In this document: piece by piece, positions 35,138 through 44,871 of the stretch
Numbering within the stretch: the stretch's first letter is position 1
Layout: each line of letters begins with the position of its first letter
NCBI RefSeq assembly: GCF_000282975.1
Contig: NZ_ALJC01000118.1
Location: 1-64,000 of the forward strand
Origin: Pseudomonas psychrophila HA-4
Lineage (GTDB): Bacteria > Pseudomonadota > Gammaproteobacteria > Pseudomonadales > Pseudomonadaceae
Length of the DNA: 64,000 bases
Direction: 5' to 3'
Position numbers and translations under genes: made by a program
Notes under the pieces: generated by a model
The model's input: the letters and a program-made list of their open reading frames with translations, nothing else
Database searches by the model: none
What the model was told of the DNA's origin: nothing

Positions 35138-37783
35138 ATGCAAGACCTCGATCCCGTCGAAACCCAGGAATGGCTGGACGCCCTGGAATCGGTTCTCGAC
35201 AAAGAAGGCGAAGAACGCGCTCACTACCTGATGACCCGTATGGGTGAGCTCGCTACTCGCACCGGTTCGCAACTGCCGTACGCCATCACGACTCCATACC
35301 GCAACACGATTCCAGTTACCCACGAAGCACGCATGCCTGGCGACCTGTTCATGGAACGCCGCATTCGCTCGCTGGTTCGCTGGAACGCCATGGCTATGGT
35401 TATGCGCACGAACTTGAAAGATTCTGACCTGGGCGGTCACATCTCCAGCTTCGCTTCCAGCGCAACGCTGTATGACATTGGCTTCAACTACTTCTTCCAA
35501 GCCCCGACCGAAGAACACGGCGGCGACCTGATTTACTTCCAGGGTCACACCTCGCCAGGCGTTTACGCCCGTGCGTTCATGGAAGGCCGCATCACCGAAG
35601 ACCAAATGAACAACTTCCGCCAAGAAGTCGACGGTCAGGGCCTTTCATCCTACCCGCACCCTTGGCTGATGCCTGATTTCTGGCAGTTCCCGACCGTGTC
35701 CATGGGTCTGGGCCCAATCCAGGCGATCTACCAGGCACGCTTCATGAAGTACCTGGAATCGCGCGGTTACATCCCGGCAGGCAAGCAAAAAGTCTGGTGC
35801 TTCCTGGGCGACGGCGAGTGTGACGAGCCGGAATCCCTGGGCGCCATCTCCCTGGCTGGCCGCGAAAACCTCGACAACCTGATCTTCGTTATCAACTGCA
35901 ACCTGCAGCGCCTCGACGGCCCGGTTCGCGGCAACGGCAAGATCATCCAGGAACTCGAAGGCGTATTCCGCGGTGCTCAGTGGAACGTGACCAAAGTGAT
36001 CTGGGGCCGTTTCTGGGACCCACTGCTGGCCAAAGACGTCGACGGCATCCTGCAACGCCGCATGGACGAAGTCATCGACGGCGAGTACCAGAACTACAAA
36101 GCCAAAGACGGCGCGTTTGTACGTGAACACTTCTTCAACACGCCAGAACTCAAGGCAATGGTTGCTGATCTGTCCGACGACGAGATCTGGAAACTCAACC
36201 GTGGCGGCCACGACCCGTACAAGGTCTACGCGGCGTACCACGAAGCGGTCAACCACAAAGACCAGCCAACCGTCATCCTGGCCAAAACCATCAAAGGTTA
36301 TGGCACTGGCGCCGGCGAAGCGAAAAACACTGCGCACAACACCAAGAAGGTTGATGTTGAAAGCCTGAAGCTGTTCCGCGATCGTTTCGACATTCCGGTC
36401 AAAGACGACGAAATCGAAAATCTGCCATTCTTCAAACCAGAAGAAGGCAGCGCTGAAGCCCGCTACCTGAGCGAGCGCCGCACTGCACTGGGCGGTTTCG
36501 TGCCTCAGCGTCGCGCTAAGAGCATCAGCATTCCGACCCCGCCACTGGACACCCTCAAGGCTATCCTTGACGGCTCCGGCGACCGTGAAATTTCCACCAC
36601 CATGGCGTTCGTGCGTATCTTGGCACAGCTGGTGAAGGACAAGGACATCGGCCAGCGCATCGTTCCGATCATCCCGGACGAAGCCCGTACCTTCGGTATG
36701 GAAGGCATGTTCCGTCAGTTGGGCATCTACTCCTCGGTCGGCCAGCTCTACGAGCCAGTCGATAAAGACCAAGTGATGTTCTACAAAGAAGACAAAAAAG
36801 GTCAGATTCTCGAAGAAGGCATCAACGAAGCAGGTGCCATGAGCTCCTTCATCGCGGCCGGTACTTCGTACTCCAACCACAACCAGCCAATGCTGCCGTT
36901 CTACATCTTCTACTCGATGTTTGGCTTCCAGCGTATTGGCGACCTGGCCTGGGCCGCTGGCGACAGCCGCACCCGTGGTTTCCTGATTGGCGGCACCGCC
37001 GGGCGCACCACGCTCAACGGTGAAGGCCTGCAACACGAAGATGGTCACAGCCACATCCTGGCCGCCACCATCCCGAACTGCCGCACCTTCGATCCAACCT
37101 ACGGCTATGAGCTGGCGGTGATCATTCAGGACGGCATGAAGAAGATGACCGAAGAGCAACAGGACGTCTTCTACTACATCACCGTGATGAACGAGTCTTA
37201 CCAGCAGCCAGCCATGCCGGCCGGTGTTGAGGAAGGCATCATCAAAGGGATGTACCTGCTTGAAGAAGACACCAAGGAAGCAGCTCACCACGTGCAACTG
37301 ATGGGCTCCGGCACCATCCTGCGTGAAGTGCGTGAAGCGGCGAAAATCCTGCGTGACGAGTTCAACATCGGTGCTGACGTATGGAGCGTTACCAGCTTCA
37401 ACGAACTGCGTCGCGACGGCCTGGCCGTTGAGCGTAGCAACCGTCTGCACCCAGGCCAGAAGCCTAAACTGAGCTACGTCGAAGAGTGCCTGACTGGCCG
37501 TAAAGGTCCTGTCATTGCCTCCACCGACTACATGAAGCTGTTCGCCGAGCAGATTCGTCAGTGGGTTCCGGTCAAAGAATTCAAAGTGCTGGGCACTGAC
37601 GGTTTCGGCCGCAGCGACAGCCGCAAAAAACTGCGTCACTTCTTTGAAGTAGACCGTCACTTCGTGGTGTTGGCAGCCTTGGAAGCCCTGGCTGACCGTG
37701 GCGATATCGAACCTAAGGTGGTGGCTGAAGCCATCGTCAAGTTCGGCATCAACCCGGAAAAACGCAACCCACTGGACTGCTGA
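35138..37783 (+). CDS. aceE: Pyruvate dehydrogenase E1 component
   Basis: Decarboxylates pyruvate with thiamine diphosphate and passes the acetyl group to the lipoyl arms of AceF. The 881-residue homodimeric-type E1 has the ThDP motif starting GDGECDEPES at about residue 225 and closing with VINCN near 250. Length agrees with the Pseudomonas protein. The ATG is preceded by GGAG in CTGGAGCAAGCC. aceF follows after 11 bases, forming the aceEF operon. Two GntR-type palindromes upstream suggest repression by a PdhR-like factor when pyruvate is low; the regulator is not in this window. Confidence 0.97.
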   Translation: MQDLDPVETQEWLDALESVLDKEGEERAHYLMTRMGELATRTGSQLPYAITTPYRNTIPVTHEARMPGDLFMERRIRSLVRWNAMAMVMRTNLKDSDLGGHISSFASSATLYDIGFNYFFQAPTEEHGGDLIYFQGHTSPGVYARAFMEGRITEDQMNNFRQEVDGQGLSSYPHPWLMPDFWQFPTVSMGLGPIQAIYQARFMKYLESRGYIPAGKQKVWCFLGDGECDEPESLGAISLAGRENLDNLIFVINCNLQRLDGPVRGNGKIIQELEGVFRGAQWNVTKVIWGRFWDPLLAKDVDGILQRRMDEVIDGEYQNYKAKDGAFVREHFFNTPELKAMVADLSDDEIWKLNRGGHDPYKVYAAYHEAVNHKDQPTVILAKTIKGYGTGAGEAKNTAHNTKKVDVESLKLFRDRFDIPVKDDEIENLPFFKPEEGSAEARYLSERRTALGGFVPQRRAKSISIPTPPLDTLKAILDGSGDREISTTMAFVRILAQLVKDKDIGQRIVPIIPDEARTFGMEGMFRQLGIYSSVGQLYEPVDKDQVMFYKEDKKGQILEEGINEAGAMSSFIAAGTSYSNHNQPMLPFYIFYSMFGFQRIGDLAWAAGDSRTRGFLIGGTAGRTTLNGEGLQHEDGHSHILAATIPNCRTFDPTYGYELAVIIQDGMKKMTEEQQDVFYYITVMNESYQQPAMPAGVEEGIIKGMYLLEEDTKEAAHHVQLMGSGTILREVREAAKILRDEFNIGADVWSVTSFNELRRDGLAVERSNRLHPGQKPKLSYVEECLTGRKGPVIASTDYMKLFAEQIRQWVPVKEFKVLGTDGFGRSDSRKKLRHFFEVDRHFVVLAALEALADRGDIEPKVVAEAIVKFGINPEKRNPLDC

Positions 37784-37794
37784 GGAGAATTTTT

Positions 37795-39435
37795 GTGAGC
37801 GAACTCATTCGGGTACCTGACATCGGCAGCGGTGACGGCGAAGTCATCGAACTGTTTGTAAAAGTCGGCGACCGCATCGAAGCCGATCAGAGCATTCTGA
37901 CGCTGGAATCGGACAAGGCGAGCATGGAAATCCCGGCGCCTAAAGCCGGTATCGTCAAAAGCCTGAAAGTAAAGCTGGGCGACCGCTTGAAAGAAGGCGA
38001 CGAATTGCTGGAACTAGAAGCCGAAGGCGCCACTGCGGCACCTGAAGCGCCAGCCGCTGCCCCTGCGGCCGCTGCTGAAAAGCCAGCCGCCGCGCCAGTT
38101 GCCGAGGCCCCAGCGGCCCCGGCTGCTGCACCTGCAAGCTCGACTGTTCAAGACATCCACGTCCCGGACATCGGCTCGTCGGGCAAAGCCAAAATCATCG
38201 AAATTCTGGTCAAGGCTGGCGACACCGTTGAAGCTGATCAATCGCTGATCACCCTCGAATCCGACAAGGCCAGCATGGAAATTCCATCGCCAGCCGCCGG
38301 TGTGGTGGAAAGCATTTCGGTCAAGCTGGACGACGAAGTCGGCACTGGCGACTTCATCCTCAAGCTTAAAGTGGCGGGCGCTGCTGCGCCTGCGGCACCG
38401 GCCCAAGCTGCGCCAGCACCTGCTGCCAAAGCTGAAGCGCCAGCCGCTGCTGCCTCTGCGCCAGCCGCAAAAGCCGAGGCAGCGCCTGCCCCGGCCGCCG
38501 CCCCTGCGCCACGCGGTGCCAAAGTTCACGCCGGCCCTGCCGTGCGTCAACTGGCCCGTGAGTTTGGCGTTGAGCTGAACGCAGTAAGCGCAAGCGGCCC
38601 ACACGGTCGCGTTTTGAAAGAAGACGTGCAGGTTTACGTCAAAGCCATGATGCAGAAGGCCAAGGAAGCTCCGGCTGCCGGCGCTGCAACCGGCGGCGCT
38701 GGCATTCCGCCAATCCCTGCTGTCGACTTCAGCCGCTTCGGTGAAGTGGAAGAAGTGGCCATGACCCGCCTGATGCAAATCGGCGCGTCGAGCCTGCACC
38801 GCAGTTGGCTGAACATCCCGCACGTGACTCAGTTCGACCAGGCTGATATCACCGAGCTGGAAGCTTTCCGCGTCGCGCAAAAAGCCGTCGCTGAAAAAGC
38901 CGGTGTGAAATTGACCGTCCTGCCTCTACTGCTCAAGTCCTGCGCGCACCTGCTCAAGGAAATGCCGGACTTCAACAGCTCGCTGGCGCCAAGCGGCAAA
39001 GCGATCATCCGCAAGAAGTACGTCAACATCGGCTTCGCCGTAGACACCCCGGATGGCCTGCTGGTCCCTGTGATCAAGAACGTTGATCAGAAGAGCCTGC
39101 TGCAACTGGCAGCTGAAGCGGCTGCACTGGCTGCCAAAGCCCGTGACAAGAAGCTCACCGCTGACGACATGCAAGGCGCTTGCTTCACCATTTCCAGCCT
39201 CGGTCACATTGGCGGCACCGGCTTCACGCCGATCGTCAATGCACCGGAAGTGGCGATCCTAGGCGTCTCCAAGGCAACCATCCAGCCAGTCTGGGACGGC
39301 AAAGCCTTCCAGCCGAAACTGATGCTGCCTTTGTCGCTGTCCTACGATCACCGCGTGATCAACGGCGCCGCTGCTGCACGCTTCACCCAGCGTCTGAGCC
39401 AGTTGCTGGGCGACATCCGTACTATCCTGCTGTAA
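37795..39435 (+). CDS. aceF: Dihydrolipoyl acetyltransferase, pyruvate dehydrogenase E2
   Basis: Core of the pyruvate dehydrogenase complex; transfers the acetyl group to CoA. The 546-residue protein has two lipoyl domains with lipoyl lysines K41 and K158, both in ESDKASMEIP. They are joined by Ala/Pro-rich linkers (about 78-115 and 195-240). An E1/E3-binding domain follows at about 245-282, then the catalytic domain with the active His in DHRVINGAAA at about 519. E. coli has three lipoyl domains, so two is a normal variant. The start is GTG with AGGAG six bases upstream. Confidence 0.96.
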   Translation: MSELIRVPDIGSGDGEVIELFVKVGDRIEADQSILTLESDKASMEIPAPKAGIVKSLKVKLGDRLKEGDELLELEAEGATAAPEAPAAAPAAAAEKPAAAPVAEAPAAPAAAPASSTVQDIHVPDIGSSGKAKIIEILVKAGDTVEADQSLITLESDKASMEIPSPAAGVVESISVKLDDEVGTGDFILKLKVAGAAAPAAPAQAAPAPAAKAEAPAAAASAPAAKAEAAPAPAAAPAPRGAKVHAGPAVRQLAREFGVELNAVSASGPHGRVLKEDVQVYVKAMMQKAKEAPAAGAATGGAGIPPIPAVDFSRFGEVEEVAMTRLMQIGASSLHRSWLNIPHVTQFDQADITELEAFRVAQKAVAEKAGVKLTVLPLLLKSCAHLLKEMPDFNSSLAPSGKAIIRKKYVNIGFAVDTPDGLLVPVIKNVDQKSLLQLAAEAAALAAKARDKKLTADDMQGACFTISSLGHIGGTGFTPIVNAPEVAILGVSKATIQPVWDGKAFQPKLMLPLSLSYDHRVINGAAAARFTQRLSQLLGDIRTILL

Positions 39436-39442
39436 GCCACGT

Positions 39443-39469
39443 CCCGGCCTTCTTCACCGAAGGCCGGGA
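39443..39469 (+). terminator. Hairpin after aceF
   Basis: CCCGGCCT and AGGCCGGG form an 8-bp stem a few bases past the aceF stop. There is no T run, so it probably stabilises the 3' end ahead of the true terminator at 39508. Confidence 0.5.
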
Positions 39470-39507
39470 TAGCGCACTGTTTTCCGAGCGCCACGCTCGT
39501 ACCTCAA

Positions 39508-39534
39508 CCCCGCCCAATAAGCGGGGCTTTTTTT
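39508..39534 (+). terminator. Rho-independent terminator of aceEF
   Basis: CCCCGC (39508-39513) pairs with GCGGGG (39521-39526) around CCAATAA, followed by C and seven T. A textbook terminator for the aceEF transcript. Confidence 0.9.
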
Positions 39535-39759
39535 GCCTGAAATTCCGCACAAAACGTGTAGGAGCGATCTTGCTCGTGATCTTTTGAGCTTGATCGGGCT
39601 TTTAATTTTCTAACCCGAAAAATCCCTCACCCAACAACACCCTGGACCTACGATACCCGCTGATTTTGGGAAGCGAAGATCCCTCTACACACCTCTACGA
39701 TTAACCAAAGGACTTAACCACCGCGATATTAATTGCCAAACATCAGAAAGGAATTCGAT

Positions 39760-41148
39760 GTGCAAAAACTAACCGTTGGACCGATTGTGGGGTACACCAC
39801 TCCCGAGCACAGCCGCATCTTCGTGAGGGGCGCTCCTGATGACAGAGAGGCCGTTTTCGCCGGTATCCGCCACCGTCAGGCGGGCTCACAGCAATGGTCT
39901 GCAGGCGTGTACTCCAGACTCAGTGAGGCGTACGACATGGCCGACACGCTTGTGCTGAATGGCCTGAACGCAGACACCCAATACGAATACCAGGCCGGCT
40001 GGTTCACCACCAAAGACCCCAATCACACACCGGAGACCGTTAAACGGATTGCGCTGGAGTGGCCCTCGACGGTTTACCGATTCAAATCCGCCTCTTCCAA
40101 ACGCGATAGGGAACATCGATATATCGTAGGCTCATGCCGCTACCTCAGGCTCACCCTGGACACCCCCTCCCGGCCAGACCTGGGTGACAGCATTTTCAAT
40201 GCCATCAACGCCCTGAAAGCCACCGGCCCGTTGGATGGCGTAATGATGGTCGGCGATCAGGTGTACGTCGATGACTTGAATATCGTGGCTCCCGACCGAA
40301 GTTACGCGGACATCTCACGCAAATACCGAGCCGCATTCTCACAGCCCCACATCAGCCAGCTCATGTCCAGCACCCCGACCTACATGATCCTCGACGATCA
40401 TGAAATTGAAGACAACTGGCCAGCCAATCGCAGCAGCGGCGACGAGCAACTTTACCGCAATGCCATTCATGCCTACGAAGTCTTCCAGTGCAGCCATGGT
40501 CCCGCCCACGATCTGCTCGCACAAGGAGGCATCAACCGCCGCCTAAAAAATTACTGGTACACCTTCGCCGACGGCGACACCGACTGGTTTGTGATGGACT
40601 GCCGTACCGAGCGTGTTTTAAAGGGCAGTGACACAAGGATGATCGGGGTAGAACAAGAAAATGCGCTCCACAAATGGCTGATCAAAAGCACCGCGAAAGT
40701 GAAGTTCATCGTCAGCAGCGTCATGTTCATGCCCGATCAAAAAAGCCATGGCAATGACGGCTGGAAGTCATTTGCCGCGCAACGCCACCGCCTCCTTGAA
40801 ACCATTCGCTCCAATGCCATTAAAAACGTGGTCATTGTTAGCGGCGACATCCACGGCTCCCTCACCTGCAAGTTGACCCACAGCGAAGACCCAAACTTTG
40901 TGGTGCACGGCATCGTGTCGTCTCCTCTGTGCAACACCAAGCTGTTGCCTTATGCCAAAGCCAGTAATTTAGAACTGGATGCCCCGCTGGCCAGTAATCA
41001 AAAAGGCCTTTATTTACCCGCAATGACCAGCCACATGGTCAGCGAAGATAATTTCGCTTGTCTGACCCTCAAGGGGGCGTCCCTGAGAGTCGATTTCCAT
41101 GATAAAAAAGGCCAAATGCTCCAATCGGTGGCGATTGAGCTTAAATAA
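39760..41148 (+). CDS. PhoD-like metallophosphatase
   Basis: A 462-residue PhoD/PAP-type phosphoesterase. Metal-site motifs are in order: GSCRY, MVGDQVYVDD, MILDDHEIEDNW and VSGDIHGSL. The N-terminal ~110 residues look like the fibronectin-type cap found in PhoD proteins. Unlike most PhoD enzymes it has no twin-arginine or Sec signal, so it is predicted cytoplasmic. A TTG lies nine codons upstream, but AAAGGAA six bases before the GTG at 39760 supports this start. In PAO1 aceF and dipA are adjacent, so the gene is extra here. The substrate is unknown; phosphodiesters or phosphomonoesters are possible. Confidence 0.83.
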   Translation: MQKLTVGPIVGYTTPEHSRIFVRGAPDDREAVFAGIRHRQAGSQQWSAGVYSRLSEAYDMADTLVLNGLNADTQYEYQAGWFTTKDPNHTPETVKRIALEWPSTVYRFKSASSKRDREHRYIVGSCRYLRLTLDTPSRPDLGDSIFNAINALKATGPLDGVMMVGDQVYVDDLNIVAPDRSYADISRKYRAAFSQPHISQLMSSTPTYMILDDHEIEDNWPANRSSGDEQLYRNAIHAYEVFQCSHGPAHDLLAQGGINRRLKNYWYTFADGDTDWFVMDCRTERVLKGSDTRMIGVEQENALHKWLIKSTAKVKFIVSSVMFMPDQKSHGNDGWKSFAAQRHRLLETIRSNAIKNVVIVSGDIHGSLTCKLTHSEDPNFVVHGIVSSPLCNTKLLPYAKASNLELDAPLASNQKGLYLPAMTSHMVSEDNFACLTLKGASLRVDFHDKKGQMLQSVAIELK

Positions 41149-41334
41149 CAGTCATAAAACTGAAACCTACTAACGCCAGCCTGTTGCCACTTGCTGGCCT
41201 GTCGATAACCTTCTATGGCTCTATCACTGTTAAGTTCACTTGTCAGCGCTGTAAGCATGATGCAACCTTGCCGCAGACCGCAGTAACAGGGCTTCGGCCC
41301 TTACGCCATCAGCATGTGTGAAGCGAGTGTCTCA

Positions 41335-44028
41335 ATGAAAAGCCAATCCGATGCTGCCCCGAGAATGGCAGCCGAGGTCGTGACGCAGTTACCCGTGCCC
41401 TCGCGGCTCGGGATGCTTCGTTTCGAACGGCTTAATGAAGCCAGCTGGGCCTTGCTCTACCTCGACCCAGGATGCGAGCGCCATTTCGGCTTGCCTGCGG
41501 CCGAGTTGTGCGCGCTGGTCGGCTCGCCTTATGCCAGCCTGATGGAACCCAAGGCCCGCTATCGCTTGCACGACGCCATTGAATTGCAATTGCGAGCCAG
41601 CCCCCACTACGTCGTGCATTACACCTTGCACACGGCCCATGGGCCGCTGAACCTGATGGAAGTGGGCGAGCCCTACAAGCAACACAATCGACATTTGTTG
41701 CGCGGGTACCTCTTGGTGCTCGAAGGCCCGGTCAGTAGCAGCCCGCTGGCACCTGTCACCGAACTCGAAACCCAAAACAGCCGACTGCACAACGCCCTGG
41801 AGTTGAACCAGCGCGCCCAGCAAGAACAACTGCAACACCTAGAACGCGTACGCGCCCAGCAGGACTTGATCTTGCGCCTGGCGCGCCACAAGTACAGCCA
41901 GCACAACTCGCTGCAAGAAGCCGCCGAGCTGATCACCCGTAACGCCTGCGATATATACCAAATCGACGCCGCCAGCCTGTGGAACCTCGAAGACCATCAG
42001 TTGGTGCCAATTTCCGCTTATCAGCGCGAAAGCCAGGCTTACGTGACGCAAGAAGTCATCGACGCCAGTATTTTTCCAGACTACCTCGAAGCCTTGCACA
42101 CCAGCCGCTCTATTGATGCGCAGAACGCCAATCGCGACCCGCGTACCCGCGAGCTGGCGGCCAAGCTCTTTAGTGACCCAACCAATGCCATGCTCGATGC
42201 GAGTATCCGCATTGATGGCCAAGTGATCGGCGTGTTGTGCCTTGAGCAAATCGGCAAGACCCGGGTATGGAAGGCCGACGAAATTGCTTTTGCCGGGGAG
42301 CTGGCTGACCAGTTCGCCCAAGTGATCAACAACCACAACCGGCGCACCGCCACCAACGCCCTGCACCTTTTTCAGCGGGCGGTCGAGCAAAGTGCCAACG
42401 CTTTCCTGCTGGTCAACTGCGACGGCGTGGTCGAATACGTAAACCCCAGTTTTACCGCCATCACCCAGTACAGCTCCGAAGAAGTTCAGGGTCACAAACT
42501 GTCCGAGCTGCCCGCCCTAGAAAACCTCAGCGACCTGCTGTTTGATGCTCACTCAAGCCTGAGCAATGGAAACAGCTGGCAGGGCGAGTTCAAAAGCCGG
42601 CGCAAAAATCTGGAGCCCTACTGGGGCCAGATGTCGATCTCCAAGGTCTATGGCGACAACCGCGAACTGACCCACTACATCGGCATTTACGAAGACATCA
42701 CCGAATCCAAGTTGGCTCAGCAGCGGATCGAACGCTTGGCGTACACCGACAACCTGACCAGCCTGGGTAATCGCCCGGCCTTTATTCGCAACCTTGATGA
42801 GCGCTTCGCCCGCGACAGCACCACCCAGGTCTGCCTACTGCTGGTGGACATCGACAACTTCAAGCGGATCAATGACAGCCTCGGCCACCAGACCGGCGAC
42901 AAGCTGTTGATCAGCCTCGCCCGGCGCCTGCGCAACAGCCTCAGCCCTGACGACAATCTGGCGCGGTTCGCCAGTAACGAATTCGCCGTGCTGCTCGACA
43001 ACACTAACCTTGAAGTCGCCCAGCAGACCGCCAGCCAACTGCTTATGACCCTCGACAAACCGATGTTCGTCGATAACCAACTGATCAGCGTCACTGGCTC
43101 TGTAGGCGTTGCCTGTGCGCCTTTACACGGGCTCGACCCGCAAACCCTGATGCGCAATGCCGGTCTGGCACTGCACAAGGCCAAAGCCAACGGCAAACAT
43201 CAGGTGCAAGTGTTCACCGAGACCTTGAACGCCGAGGCCAGCTACAAGCTGTTCGTCGAAAACAACCTGCGTCGGGCGCTGACACAAAACGAACTGGAAG
43301 TGTTTTACCAACCCAAACTCTGTTTGCGAACCGGCCGACTGCTGGGGATGGAAGCCTTGCTACGCTGGAACCATCCCGAAAAAGGCATGATCCGCCCCGA
43401 CCAGTTCATCAGCGTGGCTGAAGAAACCGGGCTGATTATTCCCATTGGTAAATGGGTCGCGCGCCAGGCCTGCCGTATGAGTAAACAATTGAGCGCGGCC
43501 GGTTTTGGCAACTTACAGGTGGCTATCAACCTTTCGCCCAAACAGTTTTCCGACCCGGACCTAGTGGCCTCGATTGCCAATATCCTCAAGGAAGAACAAC
43601 TGCCCGCAGCTTTACTGGAACTTGAGCTGACCGAAGGCCTGTTGCTGGAAGCCACCGACGATACCCGCCTGCAACTTGTTCAACTCAAAGAACTGGGCCT
43701 GACCCTGGCCATGGATGATTTTGGTACGGGTTATTCCTCACTCAGTTACTTGAAAAAATTCCCGATCGACATCATCAAAATCGATCGCAGCTTTATCAAT
43801 GACATCCCCGATAACCAGAACGACATGGAGATCACCTCAGCGGTGATCGCGATGGCCCACAACCTCAAGCTCAAAGTGGTTGCAGAAGGTATCGAAACCG
43901 CCGCCCAACTGGCTTTCCTACGCCGCCACCGCTGCGACGTCGGACAAGGCTATCTGTTCGACCGACCAATCCCTGGTGCCGAACTGGAGCACAAGCTCAA
44001 ACGCTATCCGCGCGGACCGCTGACCTGA
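41335..44028 (+). CDS. dipA: c-di-GMP phosphodiesterase DipA (PAS-GAF-PAS-GGDEF-EAL)
   Basis: Degrades c-di-GMP; the P. aeruginosa homologue (PA5017) controls biofilm dispersal and motility. The 897-residue protein has an N-terminal PAS-like domain, a GAF domain (about 180-335), a second PAS (about 345-465), then GGDEF and EAL domains. The GGDEF site reads ASNEF (546-550), so cyclase activity is not expected. The EAL domain keeps E673 and the DDFGTGYSS motif (D794, D795), so hydrolysis is. No TM segment is seen, so it is cytoplasmic. An ATG lies seven codons upstream, but the MKSQSDAA start fits the family. Confidence 0.92.
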   Translation: MKSQSDAAPRMAAEVVTQLPVPSRLGMLRFERLNEASWALLYLDPGCERHFGLPAAELCALVGSPYASLMEPKARYRLHDAIELQLRASPHYVVHYTLHTAHGPLNLMEVGEPYKQHNRHLLRGYLLVLEGPVSSSPLAPVTELETQNSRLHNALELNQRAQQEQLQHLERVRAQQDLILRLARHKYSQHNSLQEAAELITRNACDIYQIDAASLWNLEDHQLVPISAYQRESQAYVTQEVIDASIFPDYLEALHTSRSIDAQNANRDPRTRELAAKLFSDPTNAMLDASIRIDGQVIGVLCLEQIGKTRVWKADEIAFAGELADQFAQVINNHNRRTATNALHLFQRAVEQSANAFLLVNCDGVVEYVNPSFTAITQYSSEEVQGHKLSELPALENLSDLLFDAHSSLSNGNSWQGEFKSRRKNLEPYWGQMSISKVYGDNRELTHYIGIYEDITESKLAQQRIERLAYTDNLTSLGNRPAFIRNLDERFARDSTTQVCLLLVDIDNFKRINDSLGHQTGDKLLISLARRLRNSLSPDDNLARFASNEFAVLLDNTNLEVAQQTASQLLMTLDKPMFVDNQLISVTGSVGVACAPLHGLDPQTLMRNAGLALHKAKANGKHQVQVFTETLNAEASYKLFVENNLRRALTQNELEVFYQPKLCLRTGRLLGMEALLRWNHPEKGMIRPDQFISVAEETGLIIPIGKWVARQACRMSKQLSAAGFGNLQVAINLSPKQFSDPDLVASIANILKEEQLPAALLELELTEGLLLEATDDTRLQLVQLKELGLTLAMDDFGTGYSSLSYLKKFPIDIIKIDRSFINDIPDNQNDMEITSAVIAMAHNLKLKVVAEGIETAAQLAFLRRHRCDVGQGYLFDRPIPGAELEHKLKRYPRGPLT

Positions 44029-44095
44029 CAGCGCTGTAACACTCGGGCACACTAATGGTCTAATTTCCTACTACCTGACTGAGAGGACTCGAAAC

Positions 44096-44743
44096 ATGGT
44101 CTTGCGCTCGGACATCCTGGTGAACAAAAACGTGCTACCTACTCAAGAACAAGCCCTGCCGGGGCGTGAAACGCCGATGCAACTCCCAGAAACCCACTTC
44201 GTCAACGGCAACCCTCTGCTCGGCCCGTTTCTGGACGACGTCGGTTTTGCGATTTTTGGCCTGGGTTGCTTCTGGGGCGCAGAGCGCAAATTCTGGGAGC
44301 GCGATGGCGTGGTTAGCACGGTCGTGGGTTACGCCGGTGGTTTTACCCCCAACCCTACCTATGAAGAGGTTTGCTCGGGCCTGACGGGGCATACCGAAGT
44401 GGTGTTAGTGGTTTACGACCAAGCCAAAGTCAACTACGAAGACCTGCTGAAAATGTTCTGGGAACTGCACAACCCGACTCAGGGCATGCGCCAGGGCAAC
44501 GACATCGGCTCCCAGTACCGCTCGGTGATCTACTGCACCACCCCTGAGCAATTGGCAGCAGCCAAGGCCAGCGCCAAAGTATTCCAGGGCGAACTGGACA
44601 AGGCAGGTTTGGGCACCATCACCACCGAAATCGACGAGGCGCCGACGGTGTACTTCGCTGAGGCGTATCACCAGCAGTACCTTGCGAAAAATCCGCAGGG
44701 CTACTGCGGCATCGGCGGTACAGGCGTAACGTGCCCTCTTTGA
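44096..44743 (+). CDS. msrA: Peptide methionine (S)-S-oxide reductase
   Basis: Repairs oxidised methionine using thioredoxin. The 215-residue protein has the active Cys58 in GLGCFWGAERKFW, a normal MsrA core through residue 200, and a C-terminal resolving Cys in TGVTCPL, with another in GYCGIGG. The ~45-residue N-terminal extension before the core is typical of the longer proteobacterial form. It stands alone, and its stop overlaps a GCCCTC/GAGGGC hairpin (44733-44747). Confidence 0.96.
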   Translation: MVLRSDILVNKNVLPTQEQALPGRETPMQLPETHFVNGNPLLGPFLDDVGFAIFGLGCFWGAERKFWERDGVVSTVVGYAGGFTPNPTYEEVCSGLTGHTEVVLVVYDQAKVNYEDLLKMFWELHNPTQGMRQGNDIGSQYRSVIYCTTPEQLAAAKASAKVFQGELDKAGLGTITTEIDEAPTVYFAEAYHQQYLAKNPQGYCGIGGTGVTCPL

Positions 44744-44747
44744 GGGC

Positions 44748-44871
44748 AGCTTCAAGCTAGAAGCAGCTACAAGCGGCAAGTTAGAAGCAAAGCAGCGATG
44801 TGATCGAGAGCGCCTTGCTTCTAACTTGCCGCTTGCAGCTTGCCACTTGAAGCTAGCTGCTTGCAGCTACT
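44748..44871. repeat. Long imperfect hairpin of the AGCTTCAAG repeat family
   Basis: A perfect 20-bp stem (44771-44790 with 44815-44834) is extended outward by AGCTTCAAG (44749-44757) and CTTGAAGCT (44846-44854), giving an imperfect hairpin of about 105 bases. It lies between the convergent msrA and rlmJ genes and probably serves as a two-way terminator. Its composition matches the repeat at 31704-31806. Confidence 0.85.

Larger units (their letters stand above)
39436..39759. other. aceF to phosphatase intergenic region
   Basis: These 324 bases hold the two hairpins after aceF, a single degenerate REP unit (about 39557-39590, GTGTAGGAGCGATCTTGCTCG), and the leader of the next gene. No further gene is seen. 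A short repeat CTCTACACACCTCTACGA lies around 39683-39700 and has no clear role. Confidence 0.7.

Noticed and set aside
35645..37660. A 671-codon open frame on the minus strand opposite aceE
   Set aside because: It is the antisense shadow of a highly conserved gene with strong codon bias; the translation is low in complexity for a real protein and matches no family I know.
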